This document shows positions 45,453-55,016 of a stretch of DNA of 64,000 nt, one piece after another. The first letter of the stretch is position 1; each line of letters opens with the position of its first letter. The notes beneath the pieces were generated by a model. It saw nothing but the letters and a program-made list of their open reading frames with translations, made no database searches and was not told the origin of the DNA. A program made the position numbers and the translations under genes. Source of the stretch: Stenotrophomonas sp. UBA2629 (GTDB lineage Bacteria; Pseudomonadota; Gammaproteobacteria; Xanthomonadales; Xanthomonadaceae); the NCBI GenBank assembly GCA_002359895.1, contig DEOB01000010.1:932125-996124 (forward strand), given 5' to 3'.

Positions 45453-46262
45453 TCAGGCCGAAGCCTCGTCGCCCGACTTGGCGTCGGACTTCTTGGCCGG
45501 GGCGCGGCGAGCCGGCTTGGCTTCTTCGCCAGCAGCGGCGCCAGCGAACTCTTCTTCGCGCACGGTGGCGGCGTTCGGAGCAGCAGCCTTGCCTTCCAGC
45601 ACGGCGTCGGCAGCGGCGCGTGCGTACAGCTGCACAGCGCGGATGGCGTCGTCGTTGCCCGGGATGGCGTAATCGACCAGTTCCGGGTTGTAGTTGGTAT
45701 CAACCACGGCGATCACCGGGATGCCGAGCTTCTTGGCTTCCTTGATGGCGATGTCTTCGTGACCGATGTCGATGACGAAGATGGCGTCGGGCAGGCGGTT
45801 CATTTCCTTGATGCCGCCCAGCGAGGCTTCCAGCTTTTCGCGCTCGCGGCGCAGGCCCAGCACTTCGTGCTTGACCAGGCGGTCGAAGGTGCCGTCGGTT
45901 TCACCGGCTTCCAGTTCCTTCAGGCGGGCCACCGACTTCTTCACCGTGGCGAAGTTGGTCAGGGTGCCGCCCAGCCAGCGCTGGTTCATGAACGGCATGC
46001 CGCAACGCTCGGCTTCTTCCTTGATGGAATCGCGTGCGCTGCGCTTGGTGCCCAGGAACAGGATGGTGCCGCGCTTCTGGGCAACGGACGAGATGAAGTT
46101 CATCGCATCGTTGAACAGCGGGACGGTCTTTTCCAGGTTGATGATGTGGATCTTGCCGCGGGCGCCGAAGATGTACTGGCCCATCTTGGGGTTCCAGTAG
46201 CGGGTCTGGTGGCCGAAATGGACGCCGGCTTCCAACATCTGACGCATGGTGATCTGGGGCAT
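45453..46262 (-). CDS. rpsB: 30S ribosomal protein S2
   Basis: 269-residue ribosomal protein. The start [19 protein letters not shown] and the segments [39 protein letters not shown] and [20 protein letters not shown] are diagnostic. CAGGAG lies ahead of ATG 46262. The C-terminal ~45 residues (from about [17 protein letters not shown]) are an Ala/Glu/Lys-rich extension beyond the E. coli protein (241). It is first gene of the operon, with a promoter near 46476-46505 and a leader of about 200 bases. Confidence 0.97.
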   Translation of the reverse strand: MPQITMRQMLEAGVHFGHQTRYWNPKMGQYIFGARGKIHIINLEKTVPLFNDAMNFISSVAQKRGTILFLGTKRSARDSIKEEAERCGMPFMNQRWLGGTLTNFATVKKSVARLKELEAGETDGTFDRLVKHEVLGLRREREKLEASLGGIKEMNRLPDAIFVIDIGHEDIAIKEAKKLGIPVIAVVDTNYNPELVDYAIPGNDDAIRAVQLYARAAADAVLEGKAAAPNAATVREEEFAGAAAGEEAKPARRAPAKKSDAKSGDEASA

Positions 46263-46475
46263 TGCAGAAAACTCCTGAAGGGAACCGGTCGCCATTGAAT
46301 AGGGGCGAGTCCGCACTGAAGCGGTGGGTTCCGGGGTTTGGCTTCCCCTGCGCCTCCGTGGCCGAACCCTGATGAACAGGGCACCCCGGCACGGATGGGG
46401 GCGAAGGGTGTGAATTCACCGGTGTCGCCCGGTGTGGGCGGGTCTGTTAGGCCATCGGCCCGACAAAGCCGGCGA

Positions 46476-46505
46476 AGTATAGCCGGGCAAGGGCTTTGGC
46501 CGCAA
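46476..46505 (-). promoter_or_regulatory. predicted rpsB promoter
   Basis: On the minus strand TTGCGG (46505-46500), an 18-base spacer and TATACT (46481-46476) form a plausible sigma-70 promoter. This would give a leader of roughly 205 bases before rpsB, which contains at least one hairpin (caccgg / ccggtg near 46420-46440) and may bind S2 for feedback control. Confidence 0.55.
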
Positions 46506-46564
46506 ATCGCCGGCTGGGCTCGTCGGCAGGGCTGGTGCAGCGTTCGACCGGGATGGACACCTTA

Positions 46565-47551
46565 TTAATAGGTGAGTGTCACGGTGACGATGTCTTCATA
46601 GCTGCCCTGCCTGGTGCCGGGGGAGGCGGGGACGAGGCCATGCACCGTCAGGGTTTCCGGGGTGCCGGTGCCGGTGCCGCTGACGCCGGTGGCGTCTGTG
46701 TTGCCCCAGCGTTGCTGGCGGGCGGGATCGCTATACAGCTCGTAGGCGATACGGTTGGCGCCGGAGCTCATGAAACGTTGTCCGGCGGATGCATGGGTGC
46801 CGTCGTCCAGGGTGGCGGTCCAGGCGGTATTGGGCGTGCAGCTGAGGGTGATGCTCGAAGTGCTCTTCTGCGCGGTGGCCAAGCCGTGGGATTCACCGAA
46901 ATCCATGTTGGTGGTTTGGGAGATATGGCAGGTGTTGGCAATGCGGGCGTGGACGCCACTCCAGCTGAAGAGGGCTTGTTTGCCAGTGAGACAGGCGCCG
47001 TCGGCAGGGGCGAAGATGCCATGGGTGAAGCTGTAACTCACCATCGAGCCTGATGGTTGGCCTTGATAGGCCGAGGTGGCCGGCACGCTTTGCCCACTAT
47101 GCACCCGGCCGTGGATGGGGAAACTGATTTCTTGGGGACTGCTAGAAGGGACCTCGAATCTGAGGCTGTATGGGGTGTAGTTGCTACCAAACGGACCAAT
47201 CATCCGTATGTTGCCGGCGTCGGCGTAGATGTCGTAGTTCAAGTACGCACCGGCGCCGTTGTACATGCGTCGTGGCCTGACGCCGGTGGGGGTGCCTTCG
47301 CCCACAAACAGGCAGGCCTCCACTTTGGCGACGGAGGGCAGGAGACTGGAGTTGGTGCATTGCAGGCGTACAACTGCGTAGGTGCCGCGTGCCTCGCCAG
47401 GGGCGCCCTCACCGAAGTTCAGTGACGGCGATTCGTTGATCTGGCACGTGACAGCGGCTGTTTCGATAGCAGGCAGCATGGCGAGCAGGAATGGGGTAAC
47501 TGCACGAGCGCAGAGCTGCAGGGCACTGGGTTGTATGGCTTTGATGTTCAT
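46565..47551 (-). CDS. two-domain spore-coat-U (SCPU) pilus tip protein
   Basis: 328-residue exported protein. A signal peptide (IQPSALQLCARAVTPFLLAM...AIETAA) is followed by two SCPU-type domains, about residues 33-175 and 185-328, each opening with a Cys in a first strand (TCQINESPSLNFGEG; TCHISQTTNMDFGES) and the second closing with GSYEDIVTVTLTY, the donor-strand-like C-terminus. Two-domain members sit at the tip of archaic chaperone-usher pili. It is the last gene of the pilus operon and overlaps the usher stop by four bases. Confidence 0.85.
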   Translation of the reverse strand: MNIKAIQPSALQLCARAVTPFLLAMLPAIETAAVTCQINESPSLNFGEGAPGEARGTYAVVRLQCTNSSLLPSVAKVEACLFVGEGTPTGVRPRRMYNGAGAYLNYDIYADAGNIRMIGPFGSNYTPYSLRFEVPSSSPQEISFPIHGRVHSGQSVPATSAYQGQPSGSMVSYSFTHGIFAPADGACLTGKQALFSWSGVHARIANTCHISQTTNMDFGESHGLATAQKSTSSITLSCTPNTAWTATLDDGTHASAGQRFMSSGANRIAYELYSDPARQQRWGNTDATGVSGTGTGTPETLTVHGLVPASPGTRQGSYEDIVTVTLTY

Positions 47552-49944
47552 TGGCAGATCACGTCGGGCAGATTGAGGCGGCCCTCGCTGAGAGCGGTGT
47601 CCGGCAAGGCGGCGCTGCACTGATCGTTGCCGGTACCGAAGTGCAGTCGTGCGCCGGCGGGTGGATCGAGCAGGTACACCTTGCCTTCATGGCCGACCAT
47701 GCTGGTGAAGGTGGAGTTGTCGGGAGCGGCGACGGTGATGCGGCTGCCGGCCGGCAGCCATTGGCCATTGCCATCGCGCAGGCCAAATTGCACGGACAGC
47801 GTGCGGCGCATACCGAACCCCACTTCGATGCCGCTGCGGGTTTCCGGTACCGCGTCTTGGCGTGTGGTCTCCACAAGCATGTCGGCCGGCAGGTCCAAGG
47901 GGTTGATGGACAGCTGGTTACGTTGCCAGGCGCTCAGTTGTGGCACCAGCAATTGCCCGTGCTTGTCGGTGACGCCGATGGTGCGGTTTTCCAGCTGCAC
48001 CGGGACGCCCGCAACGCCGCTGGTGGTGACCAGGGCGAAGGCATCATCAACCCGGGGCAGGGCGTGAAGGCGGCCGCCCAAAAAGGCCAAACCGCCGTTG
48101 GCGCTGGCGTAGGTCATCGGGTTGTTGTCGGCGCCGTTGACATGCTCCAGGCCAGCGCTCCATTGGCCATAGCGCCCTTGCTGGTTGATCTCCCCGCGCG
48201 CGCCGCCACGTTGATAGGTGCCTCTGCTGGCCTGTACGCGCCAGCCCAGTTCGCCTTGTGCGCGGTTTGGGGTGTGGTTGGCTTCTACCGACAGATTGTT
48301 GGTGTGGCGGTCGTGGCGCACGGAGGTTGCGGTCGTGGTGTGGCGGTTCAGTGGCACCGACCAGTACAGGAAAGCGGAGTCAGCGTCGTTGTCACCCAGG
48401 TCACGGTGAAAACCCAGGTTGAGCACGGAGTTGTCGGTAAGCGAGTGCGACCAGTTCACTCCCGCATAACGACGACGGGGGGTGCCGGGATACTCCTGTC
48501 GCACATAGCTCATGCCCAGTTGCCCAGCCGGCGTGTTGAAGCCCAGGAAAGCTTGTTCGGTGCGGCGCGACAATGTGGAGGCTTCCTGCACGGCGGCCAC
48601 GTCGCGATAGTTGGCGCTACGGCGTGTGGTACTGGCCGACGCGGAAAAACGGTGCGAGTTCCATTGGTAGCCCAGCCCGCGTTGCTGGCCGGTGGCCGCG
48701 CTGGTGCGGCTGCCGGCCCATGAGCCGCTGAGCACGCCGCCGCGTTTGCCAAGCAGCAGCACCGCGCCGGCGCCGCCTTGGCGAATGCCACGGCTGGCTT
48801 CGGCATGGGTCTGCACGGTGAGGTAGTTGTTCATGCCATGCCGGAGGCTGCCACTGACCATGGGGTCATCGCCGTAGCTGAAAGACTCCAGGCCGTAGTC
48901 TCGCCGAATGGAGCCCAGCTCCAGCGACCAATCCGACAACCCGGCCTGTAGCAGCTGCGGCGTGCCATACAGATTGAAGCCCACCGTGCGGCTTTGGCCG
49001 TTGATATCGGTGATGACCATCTGCGCCACGCCGGTGCCGCTGAGGGTGGGGGTGCTGTCCAGCTGGAAGCGGCCCGGCGGCAGTGGCTGGCTGGATTGGC
49101 GTATGCCGTCGATATACAGATCGACCGTGGACGGCAGCACCGCCTCACCGGCAAATGAAGCCAGTGGCGTGGTGGTGCGGTACGGCTGCAGGGCAAAGTT
49201 GCGTGACAGACGGATGCCGCCGATGCGGGTGGCGCGTGTCCAGTCCTGGGAGCCGGTAATGGTGTCGCCGACGGTGAGGGTGAGCATCGATTCGGGGAAA
49301 TCCCGTTGCCAGTGACTGTCCAGGCGCCGATTGCGCGCGCGGCCATTGCCTTTGGCATGGCCAGTGTTGAAATGGCTGCTCATCGTGTTGCTCCAGATGC
49401 CACGGCCAATGCCGAACAGGCGCATTTCGTTGTAACTGTTGATGCTGCCGTCGTCGCCGGCATGTTGGCCGTACAGGTCGTAGTTGAACACCGCGCCCGC
49501 CACGCGCTGGCGCGGGTCGGGCAGTGGCGAGTCGTTGCGCGACAGATCGACATGCGCCGTGGGGCGGTCAAGCATCTCCACCGGCACCTGCAGATTGACG
49601 CGCTGCAGTGGCGCGTCGTACTGCACGCTGACGCCGGCCAATGACGGCAGTTCGATCAGCTGTTGCGCGCGGGTGTCGGCCGGCAAGCGCAGGCCCATTT
49701 CCAGCAACGTCGCCTCGCTGGCCAGTAGTGTGTCGCCGCGCAGGACGAACCGTGCGAGCTTGCCGGTGGCCGCTTGGTTGACGGTGGTGTCCAGGTAAAG
49801 CGTGTGCTCACTGGCGGCGAGGGCGGGAACGTCGTTGGCGTGTACTTCCGCTAGGGCGAGTGCTGCGACGACGCAGGCGATGGCCTGCCAAAGCCTATTG
49901 GCCGGCAGTGATCTGTGGCAGTGGCTGAGGATGGGTGTCGTCAT
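47548..49944 (-). CDS. outer-membrane usher protein (FimD/PapC superfamily, archaic type)
   Basis: 798-residue outer-membrane channel that assembles and exports pilus subunits. It shows an N-terminal domain (LYLDTTVNQAATGKLARFVL near 49-68), then a barrel with DGSINSYNEMRLFGIGRGIW and VDLYIDGIRQSSQPLPPGRF (the plug/middle region), and C-terminal domains with GVPVQLENRTIGVTDKHGQL. The C-terminus has a Cys pair (QCSAALPDTALSEGRLNLPDVICQ, read as CSAAL...VIC). ATG 49944 lies 50 bases inside the chaperone gene, a larger overlap than usual. Confidence 0.9.
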   Translation of the reverse strand: MTTPILSHCHRSLPANRLWQAIACVVAALALAEVHANDVPALAASEHTLYLDTTVNQAATGKLARFVLRGDTLLASEATLLEMGLRLPADTRAQQLIELPSLAGVSVQYDAPLQRVNLQVPVEMLDRPTAHVDLSRNDSPLPDPRQRVAGAVFNYDLYGQHAGDDGSINSYNEMRLFGIGRGIWSNTMSSHFNTGHAKGNGRARNRRLDSHWQRDFPESMLTLTVGDTITGSQDWTRATRIGGIRLSRNFALQPYRTTTPLASFAGEAVLPSTVDLYIDGIRQSSQPLPPGRFQLDSTPTLSGTGVAQMVITDINGQSRTVGFNLYGTPQLLQAGLSDWSLELGSIRRDYGLESFSYGDDPMVSGSLRHGMNNYLTVQTHAEASRGIRQGGAGAVLLLGKRGGVLSGSWAGSRTSAATGQQRGLGYQWNSHRFSASASTTRRSANYRDVAAVQEASTLSRRTEQAFLGFNTPAGQLGMSYVRQEYPGTPRRRYAGVNWSHSLTDNSVLNLGFHRDLGDNDADSAFLYWSVPLNRHTTTATSVRHDRHTNNLSVEANHTPNRAQGELGWRVQASRGTYQRGGARGEINQQGRYGQWSAGLEHVNGADNNPMTYASANGGLAFLGGRLHALPRVDDAFALVTTSGVAGVPVQLENRTIGVTDKHGQLLVPQLSAWQRNQLSINPLDLPADMLVETTRQDAVPETRSGIEVGFGMRRTLSVQFGLRDGNGQWLPAGSRITVAAPDNSTFTSMVGHEGKVYLLDPPAGARLHFGTGNDQCSAALPDTALSEGRLNLPDVICQ

Positions 49945-50689
49945 TGAGTTTCGCGTAGAAGGTGCCGTTGACAGGCAGGGCCGCAGACAGGGGGAGCGTC
50001 CAGCGCATCTGTGCGCCGGCCAGCACGTAGCCCAGCAGGCCAGGAGTGAGGTCGATGCGTGGGCCCGAAGGCGGTGCCCAGCTCAGCTGACTGATGCGGA
50101 TACGCTGCGTGCCGCTGTTGCGCAGGGTCAAAATGGCGTTGTTGCCGTCCAGCTTCCAATGGCCTTGCAGCAGTTGTGCGTCCGTGAGGGAGTGGCCGGT
50201 ACGTTCCAGCTGGGGCACCGCACCTGGGGGCAGCACGAAAGCGGGGATGGAATAGCGCAGCAGGAGGTGCAGGCCGGTACCGTTCTTGCGTTCATCGCCG
50301 GGAAGTTCGTCCACGATCAAACGGAAAGCCTTCTCTTGGCTGTTGGTGCCGGGTGTGGCCTGCACCACGCGGACCAGTTGGCTCTGGCCGGCAGGAATCT
50401 CTGTCAGCGGTGGGCTGGCCAGCAGTGCATCGGAGGGCTGCAGTACGTCCTGTTGATCGACCTGGTTCCATTCCTGCACGCGGATCTGAGCGCGAAGCGG
50501 CTGGTGGCCGGTGTTGGCCAGCCACAGGGTCTGGGAGTTCTGCCCATGGGCAAACTCCAGCAGAATCGGTGAGGCCTGCAGGCTACCTGCCTGCACGTGA
50601 TTGGATGCGGCGAGGAACAGTGCCAGCGTAGTGGTGGCGAGCCAGCGCGGGCTCGCCACCCGCACTGAGGGCGGGTGGCGTGGGGACAT
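49895..50689 (-). CDS. periplasmic pilus chaperone (PapD-like, archaic type)
   Basis: 264-residue exported chaperone with two immunoglobulin-like domains. A signal peptide region covers residues 1-34 (WLATTTLALFLAASNHVQA). Strands GSLQASPILLEFAHGQNSQT and LWLANTGHQPLRAQIRVQEW form the first domain, with QEKAFRLIVDELPGDERKNG as the F-G region characteristic of the family; LLLRYSIPAFVLPPGA and ILTLRNSGTQRIRISQLSW belong to the rest. It holds subunits by donor-strand complementation. It lies between the major subunit (11 bases) and the usher. Confidence 0.9.
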   Translation of the reverse strand: MSPRHPPSVRVASPRWLATTTLALFLAASNHVQAGSLQASPILLEFAHGQNSQTLWLANTGHQPLRAQIRVQEWNQVDQQDVLQPSDALLASPPLTEIPAGQSQLVRVVQATPGTNSQEKAFRLIVDELPGDERKNGTGLHLLLRYSIPAFVLPPGAVPQLERTGHSLTDAQLLQGHWKLDGNNAILTLRNSGTQRIRISQLSWAPPSGPRIDLTPGLLGYVLAGAQMRWTLPLSAALPVNGTFYAKLNDDTHPQPLPQITAGQ

Positions 50690-50700
50690 GACGGGTCCGC

Positions 50701-51225
50701 TTAGTAGTTGACAGTGGCGACGACGGTGTCGTTGTAGGTACCGGCGGCGACATCAACGCCGGGGGTTCGGCCAAAGATCGAAATGGTCTGAGCGGCGGCG
50801 GTGCCGACGCCGCTCAGCTGGTTTTCCGGCTTCTGCCCCCAGAGCAGCGTGCGACCCGGATCGCGGTACAGGCCATATGGGACAAAAGCTGTGGGGGACG
50901 TGATGGAGTTGGCCATCCGGCGGTTATCGTGGGATGCGGTCTCAACAGTGGCGTGTTTGCCGTGATCCATGGCAATGCTGTACGGAGTGCCTGGGGTGCA
51001 CTTGAGCTGCAGGGAGCCTTTTTCGTCGATTGGTGTGGCGGAACTTGCGCGCGCGTGGGTGCCGAAGTTGATATCGGTAATCGACCCGGTGCTTATGTTG
51101 CAGGACTCGGTGACGGTGATGGTGACTTGGAACGGCTGGGTGTCAGCTGATGCCGCTTGGGCGGCGCTGGGTACGAGCGCGGCGGCAAGCAGGCCGGCAA
51201 ACAGCGGGGCGATACGGACGTTCAT
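50701..51225 (-). CDS. spore-coat-U (SCPU) domain major pilus subunit
   Basis: 174-residue exported pilin-like protein. ATG 51225 follows AAAGGA and gives a signal peptide (VRIAPLFAGLLAAALVPSAAQA). A single SCPU domain covers the rest, with VTITVTESCNISTGSITDIN, LQLKCTPGTPYSIAMDHGKH (a Cys pair) and the C-terminal YNDTVVATVNY. As the first gene of a four-gene operon (subunit, chaperone, usher, two-domain tip) it is probably the shaft subunit, as in Csu-type pili that promote attachment to surfaces. Confidence 0.88.
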   Translation of the reverse strand: MNVRIAPLFAGLLAAALVPSAAQAASADTQPFQVTITVTESCNISTGSITDINFGTHARASSATPIDEKGSLQLKCTPGTPYSIAMDHGKHATVETASHDNRRMANSITSPTAFVPYGLYRDPGRTLLWGQKPENQLSGVGTAAAQTISIFGRTPGVDVAAGTYNDTVVATVNY

Positions 51226-51594
51226 GGTGTTCCTTTGGTTGTGTGAGGGGGGTAAGCAGCCAGCTGATGCGCTGTGCCCTTGAGCGGGTTTGGCGCTGGC
51301 CGGTGCTGTTTTTAGTCTGTCCCCTGAACGCGCTCCCATCGGTTGAGATATCGCCGAAGCGCTTTTTTTTGTGATGCTTGTGCGCTAAAAAAGCCCTGAT
51401 TTGACAGGTCTGATGTCAATTTGAGGGCGAATTGAGGGTTGCCTGATAGCAATTGGCTGATGATTGATATAGGGATCGTCCTATCGGCGCGGTGGCTTGC
51501 GAATTTCCGGCGCGGTCGAGAAGGACAAATCAGCCATCCAATTCATGAATGTGAAAGGTTCTGCGATCCTGCCCAAATGGGCGATAATCGTTAG
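51226..51594. other. AT-richer divergent promoter region between the pilus operon and map
   Basis: 369 bases without a gene, visibly richer in A and T than the surroundings (runs such as ctttttttt near 51362 and ctaaaaaa near 51385). It must contain the promoters of the pilus operon (minus) and of map (+). An inverted repeat at 51401-51419 is its clearest element. Confidence 0.6.
51401..51419. promoter_or_regulatory. inverted repeat TTGACA-N7-TGTCAA
   Basis: Perfect six-base arms separated by seven bases, about 180 bases upstream of both divergent start codons. It could be a regulator site, or each arm could serve as a -35 element; I found no matching -10 at the right distance. Confidence 0.35.
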
Positions 51595-52371
51595 ATGGCA
51601 ATCCAACTGAAAACCCCCGAAGAAATCGAGAAGATGCGCATCGCCGGCCGCCTGGCAGCCGAGGTGCTCGACATCGTTGCCCCGCACGTCAAGCCCGGTG
51701 TCACCACCGAAGAGCTGGACCGCATCTGCCACGACCACATCATCAATGTGCAAGGTGCGGTTCCGGCCAACGTCGGCTACCGCGGGTTCCCCAAGACCGT
51801 CTGTGCCTCGGTCAACAACGTCATCTGCCATGGCATTCCCAGCGAAGCCAAGGTGTTGAAGGACGGCGACATCGTCAACATCGATGTCACCGTCATCAAG
51901 GACGGTTGGCACGGTGATACCAGCCGCATGTACTACGTCGGCACGCCGTCGGTGATGGCAAAGCGCCTGGTGGAGACCACCAAGGAAGCGATGTGGCGCG
52001 GCATCCGTGCGGTCAAGCCGGGCGCCACGCTGGGCGACGTAGGCCACGCGATCCAGGAATACGCCGAATCCGAGCGCTTCAGCGTGGTACGCGAGTACTG
52101 CGGCCACGGCATCGGCAAGGTCTATCACGACGAGCCGCAGGTGCTGCATTACGGCCGTCCGGGCCAGGGCCTGGTGCTCAAGGCCGGCATGACTTTCACC
52201 ATCGAGCCGATGATCAACGAGGGCACCCGTTACACCAAGGTGCTGCCCGATGGTTGGACCGTGGTGACCAAGGACCGCAAGCTCTCGGCGCAGTGGGAAC
52301 ACATGATCGCGGTGACCGAAGACGGTGTGGAAGTGTTGACGCTGTCGCCTGCCGAATCCGCGCAGGCATGA
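51595..52371 (+). CDS. map: type I methionine aminopeptidase
   Basis: 258-residue enzyme removing the initiator Met. The five metal ligands of the pita-bread fold are visible: D in VNIDVTVIK, D in GWHGDTSRMY, H in EYCGHGIGKVYH, E in FTIEPMINEG and E in QWEHMIAV. It starts at ATG 51595. No Shine-Dalgarno sequence precedes it, and a GATAAT hexamer ends only six bases upstream, which suggests a leaderless transcript. The stop overlaps glnD by four bases. Confidence 0.96.
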   Translation: MAIQLKTPEEIEKMRIAGRLAAEVLDIVAPHVKPGVTTEELDRICHDHIINVQGAVPANVGYRGFPKTVCASVNNVICHGIPSEAKVLKDGDIVNIDVTVIKDGWHGDTSRMYYVGTPSVMAKRLVETTKEAMWRGIRAVKPGATLGDVGHAIQEYAESERFSVVREYCGHGIGKVYHDEPQVLHYGRPGQGLVLKAGMTFTIEPMINEGTRYTKVLPDGWTVVTKDRKLSAQWEHMIAVTEDGVEVLTLSPAESAQA

Positions 52372-55016
52372 GTCAACTGCCGGCGGGCCTGGTCGACAAC
52401 GTACCGGACGCGCCGGCAGATTCTGCCGGTGATGCACAGTGGGCCGCGCAGGCGCGGCAATCCTTGGCACACACCGACGCCGGCCTGTGCAAACGCTTTG
52501 AGCAGAGCGACAACGTCGAGCGCCTGCTTGGTGTGCGCGCACGCGCGGCTGATCAGCTGATCCGTGAAGCCTGGCAGCGTTGCATTCCTGCCGACGCCGG
52601 TTTGGCGCTGTTTGCAGTGGGCGGTTACGGGCGCGGCGAGTTGTTCCCGCGCTCGGATATCGACCTGCTGGTACTGGGCGAAAGTGACATCCAGCAGGCG
52701 CATGAAGCCGCCTTGGCGCGGTTGTTTGCCATGCTGTGGGATGCCGGCCTGCCGGTGAGCCATGCGGTGCGTTCTGCCGCACAGTGCGCGCAGGCCGCTG
52801 CGGATCAGACCGTGTTGACCGCCTTGATCGAAGCGCGCCCGCTGTGCGCCGATGCCACCGCGCAGCATGGGTTGGCGCGCGCTGTTGCACCGAGCCTGAT
52901 CTGGCCACCCCGCGAATTCTTCCTGGCAAAACGCGACGAACTGCTGCAGCGCCATCAGCGCTTTGGCGACACAGCGGACAATCTGGAGCCGGACATCAAG
53001 GATGGCCCCGGCGGGCTGCGTGATCTCAACACGCTGGGCTGGATGGCGCTGCGCGCGTTTGGCGTGAGCAACATCGATGCATTGGTCGGTTTGGGCCACC
53101 TGGGCCTGGACGAAGCGGCCGCGCTCAAGCGCGAGCGGGTGGTGCTGGCACGGTTGCGCTTTGGCCTGCACCTGGTGGCACAGCGCGCTGAAGAACGACT
53201 GCGCTTTGACTACCAGAAGACCTTGGCCGCGCGCATGGGGTTTGGCGACGACGTCGAAAGCCTGGGCGTGGAAAAAATGATGCAGGGCTTTTATCGCAGC
53301 GCGGCGGTGATCCGCCGTATCAGCGACCGCCTGCTGCAGCGCTTTGAAGAACAATTTGATGGTGAGGCCACGCCGGAGCCGGTGGGCGATGGTTTCTCGC
53401 TGCGCCGCGGTTATCTGTCGGCGGATGATCCGATGTGGCCGCATGGTGATATCCGCAGCCTGTTTGCGTTGTTTGCCTGCTGGGCACGCACTGCCGATGT
53501 GCGTGGCCTGCATTCGATGACCGCGCGTGGTCTGGCGGAAATGCTGGATGAGATTCCTGCCTATACGCAGGTGGACGATGCCGTGCGCGACCAGTTCATG
53601 GCGTTGCTGCGCGGCCCGCGTGCGGTGGATACGCTGGCGCGCATGGCGCGGCTGGGCGTGCTGGGCCAGTGGATTCCCGCGTTCGCGCAGGTGTCCGGGC
53701 GCATGCAGTTTGATCTGTTCCATGTGTACACCGTGGACCAGCACACGTTGATGGTGCTGCGGAACATCGGTCTGTTTGCGTCCGGTCGCTCGGACGAACG
53801 TTTCTCCATTGCCCACGAAGTGTGGCCGCGTCTGCGCAAACCAGAACTGCTGCTGCTGGCCGGCCTGTTCCATGACATCGCCAAAGGCCGGGGTGGCGAT
53901 CACTCTGAGTTGGGCGCGGTGGATGCGCGTGAGTTCTGCGGTGCCAATGGTCTGAGCAGCGCCGACACCGAGCTGGTTGCCTGGCTGGTGGAGCAGCACC
54001 TGCGCATGTCGGTAACGGCGCAGAAGCAGGACATCACCGACCCGGAAGTCATTCATCGTTTTGCCGCGTTGGTGGGTGATCGCGACCGTTTGGATTACCT
54101 GTACCTGCTGACCTGCGCCGACATCGCCGGCACCAGTCCCAAGCTGTGGAATGCGTGGAAAGACCGGCTGCTGGCTGACCTGTATTTCGCTACCCGACGC
54201 GCGCTGCGCGAAGGTATCGAGTTCGCGTTGCCCGAAGCCGAGCGGGTGCTTGAAGCGCGCGACAACGTGCGCGAGCAGATGAACCTGCTCGGGTATGCCG
54301 ATGCGGTGATTGACCGCCAGTTTGCCGCGATGCCGGATGAAAGCTTCGTGCGTTTCCGCCCCGAGCAGCTGGTGTGGCAAGCGGCCTCATTGGTGGAGGT
54401 GCGCAAAGGCGGCACGCTGGTGAAGGTGCGGCGGATCACGCCGGAAAGCGATGCGCTGGAAGTGTTCGTGCATTCGCCGGACCGCGACGGTCTGTTTGCC
54501 GCCATCGTGATGACGCTCGACCGTGCCGGTTACGGCATCCACCGTGCACGCGTGCTGGATGGCCCGGACGACACCATTTTCGATACGTTTGAAGTCACCC
54601 CGGTCGGCAGCTTTGCCGATGGCGACACCGCACGCCTGGAAGCTGCTTTGCGCAAGGCGCTGGCGGGCAACGTGCAGATCCTGCGGCCGGCACGGCGGGT
54701 AATGCCACGGCAGCTGAAGCATTTCCGTTTCGCGCCGCGCATTGAGTTCCCCGAATCCAGTCAGCGCGATCGCACCGTGTTGAATCTGGTTGCACCTGAC
54801 CGGCCGGGCCTGCTGGCCGATGTGGCGCATGTGCTGCGCGACCAGCAGCTGCGCGTGCAGGATGCGCGCATCGCGACCTTTGGCGAGCGTGCCGAGGATC
54901 AGTTCCAGCTCACCGATCGCCACGACCAACCCCTTACTGAAACCTCCCGACAGGCATTGCGCGACGCGTTGATCGCTTGTCTGGAACCCGATAAAACGCC
55001 AGGAGACCCCCATTGA
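52368..55016 (+). CDS. glnD: bifunctional uridylyltransferase/uridylyl-removing enzyme
   Basis: 882-residue nitrogen sensor that uridylylates and deuridylylates PII in response to glutamine. Nucleotidyltransferase domain: [20 protein letters not shown] near residues 82-101. HD domain for removal: [20 protein letters not shown] near 495-514. Two C-terminal ACT domains begin near 697 ([20 protein letters not shown]) and 807 ([20 protein letters not shown]). ATG 52368 overlaps the map stop (ATGA). Its own stop shares one base with the dapD start, so map, glnD and dapD form one operon. Confidence 0.97.
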   Translation: MSQLPAGLVDNVPDAPADSAGDAQWAAQARQSLAHTDAGLCKRFEQSDNVERLLGVRARAADQLIREAWQRCIPADAGLALFAVGGYGRGELFPRSDIDLLVLGESDIQQAHEAALARLFAMLWDAGLPVSHAVRSAAQCAQAAADQTVLTALIEARPLCADATAQHGLARAVAPSLIWPPREFFLAKRDELLQRHQRFGDTADNLEPDIKDGPGGLRDLNTLGWMALRAFGVSNIDALVGLGHLGLDEAAALKRERVVLARLRFGLHLVAQRAEERLRFDYQKTLAARMGFGDDVESLGVEKMMQGFYRSAAVIRRISDRLLQRFEEQFDGEATPEPVGDGFSLRRGYLSADDPMWPHGDIRSLFALFACWARTADVRGLHSMTARGLAEMLDEIPAYTQVDDAVRDQFMALLRGPRAVDTLARMARLGVLGQWIPAFAQVSGRMQFDLFHVYTVDQHTLMVLRNIGLFASGRSDERFSIAHEVWPRLRKPELLLLAGLFHDIAKGRGGDHSELGAVDAREFCGANGLSSADTELVAWLVEQHLRMSVTAQKQDITDPEVIHRFAALVGDRDRLDYLYLLTCADIAGTSPKLWNAWKDRLLADLYFATRRALREGIEFALPEAERVLEARDNVREQMNLLGYADAVIDRQFAAMPDESFVRFRPEQLVWQAASLVEVRKGGTLVKVRRITPESDALEVFVHSPDRDGLFAAIVMTLDRAGYGIHRARVLDGPDDTIFDTFEVTPVGSFADGDTARLEAALRKALAGNVQILRPARRVMPRQLKHFRFAPRIEFPESSQRDRTVLNLVAPDRPGLLADVAHVLRDQQLRVQDARIATFGERAEDQFQLTDRHDQPLTETSRQALRDALIACLEPDKTPGDPH

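Noticed and set aside
46558..46574. Hairpin CACCT...AGGTG as the terminator of the pilus operon
   Set aside because: The stem has only five pairs, contains the stop codon in its loop and has no T-run.
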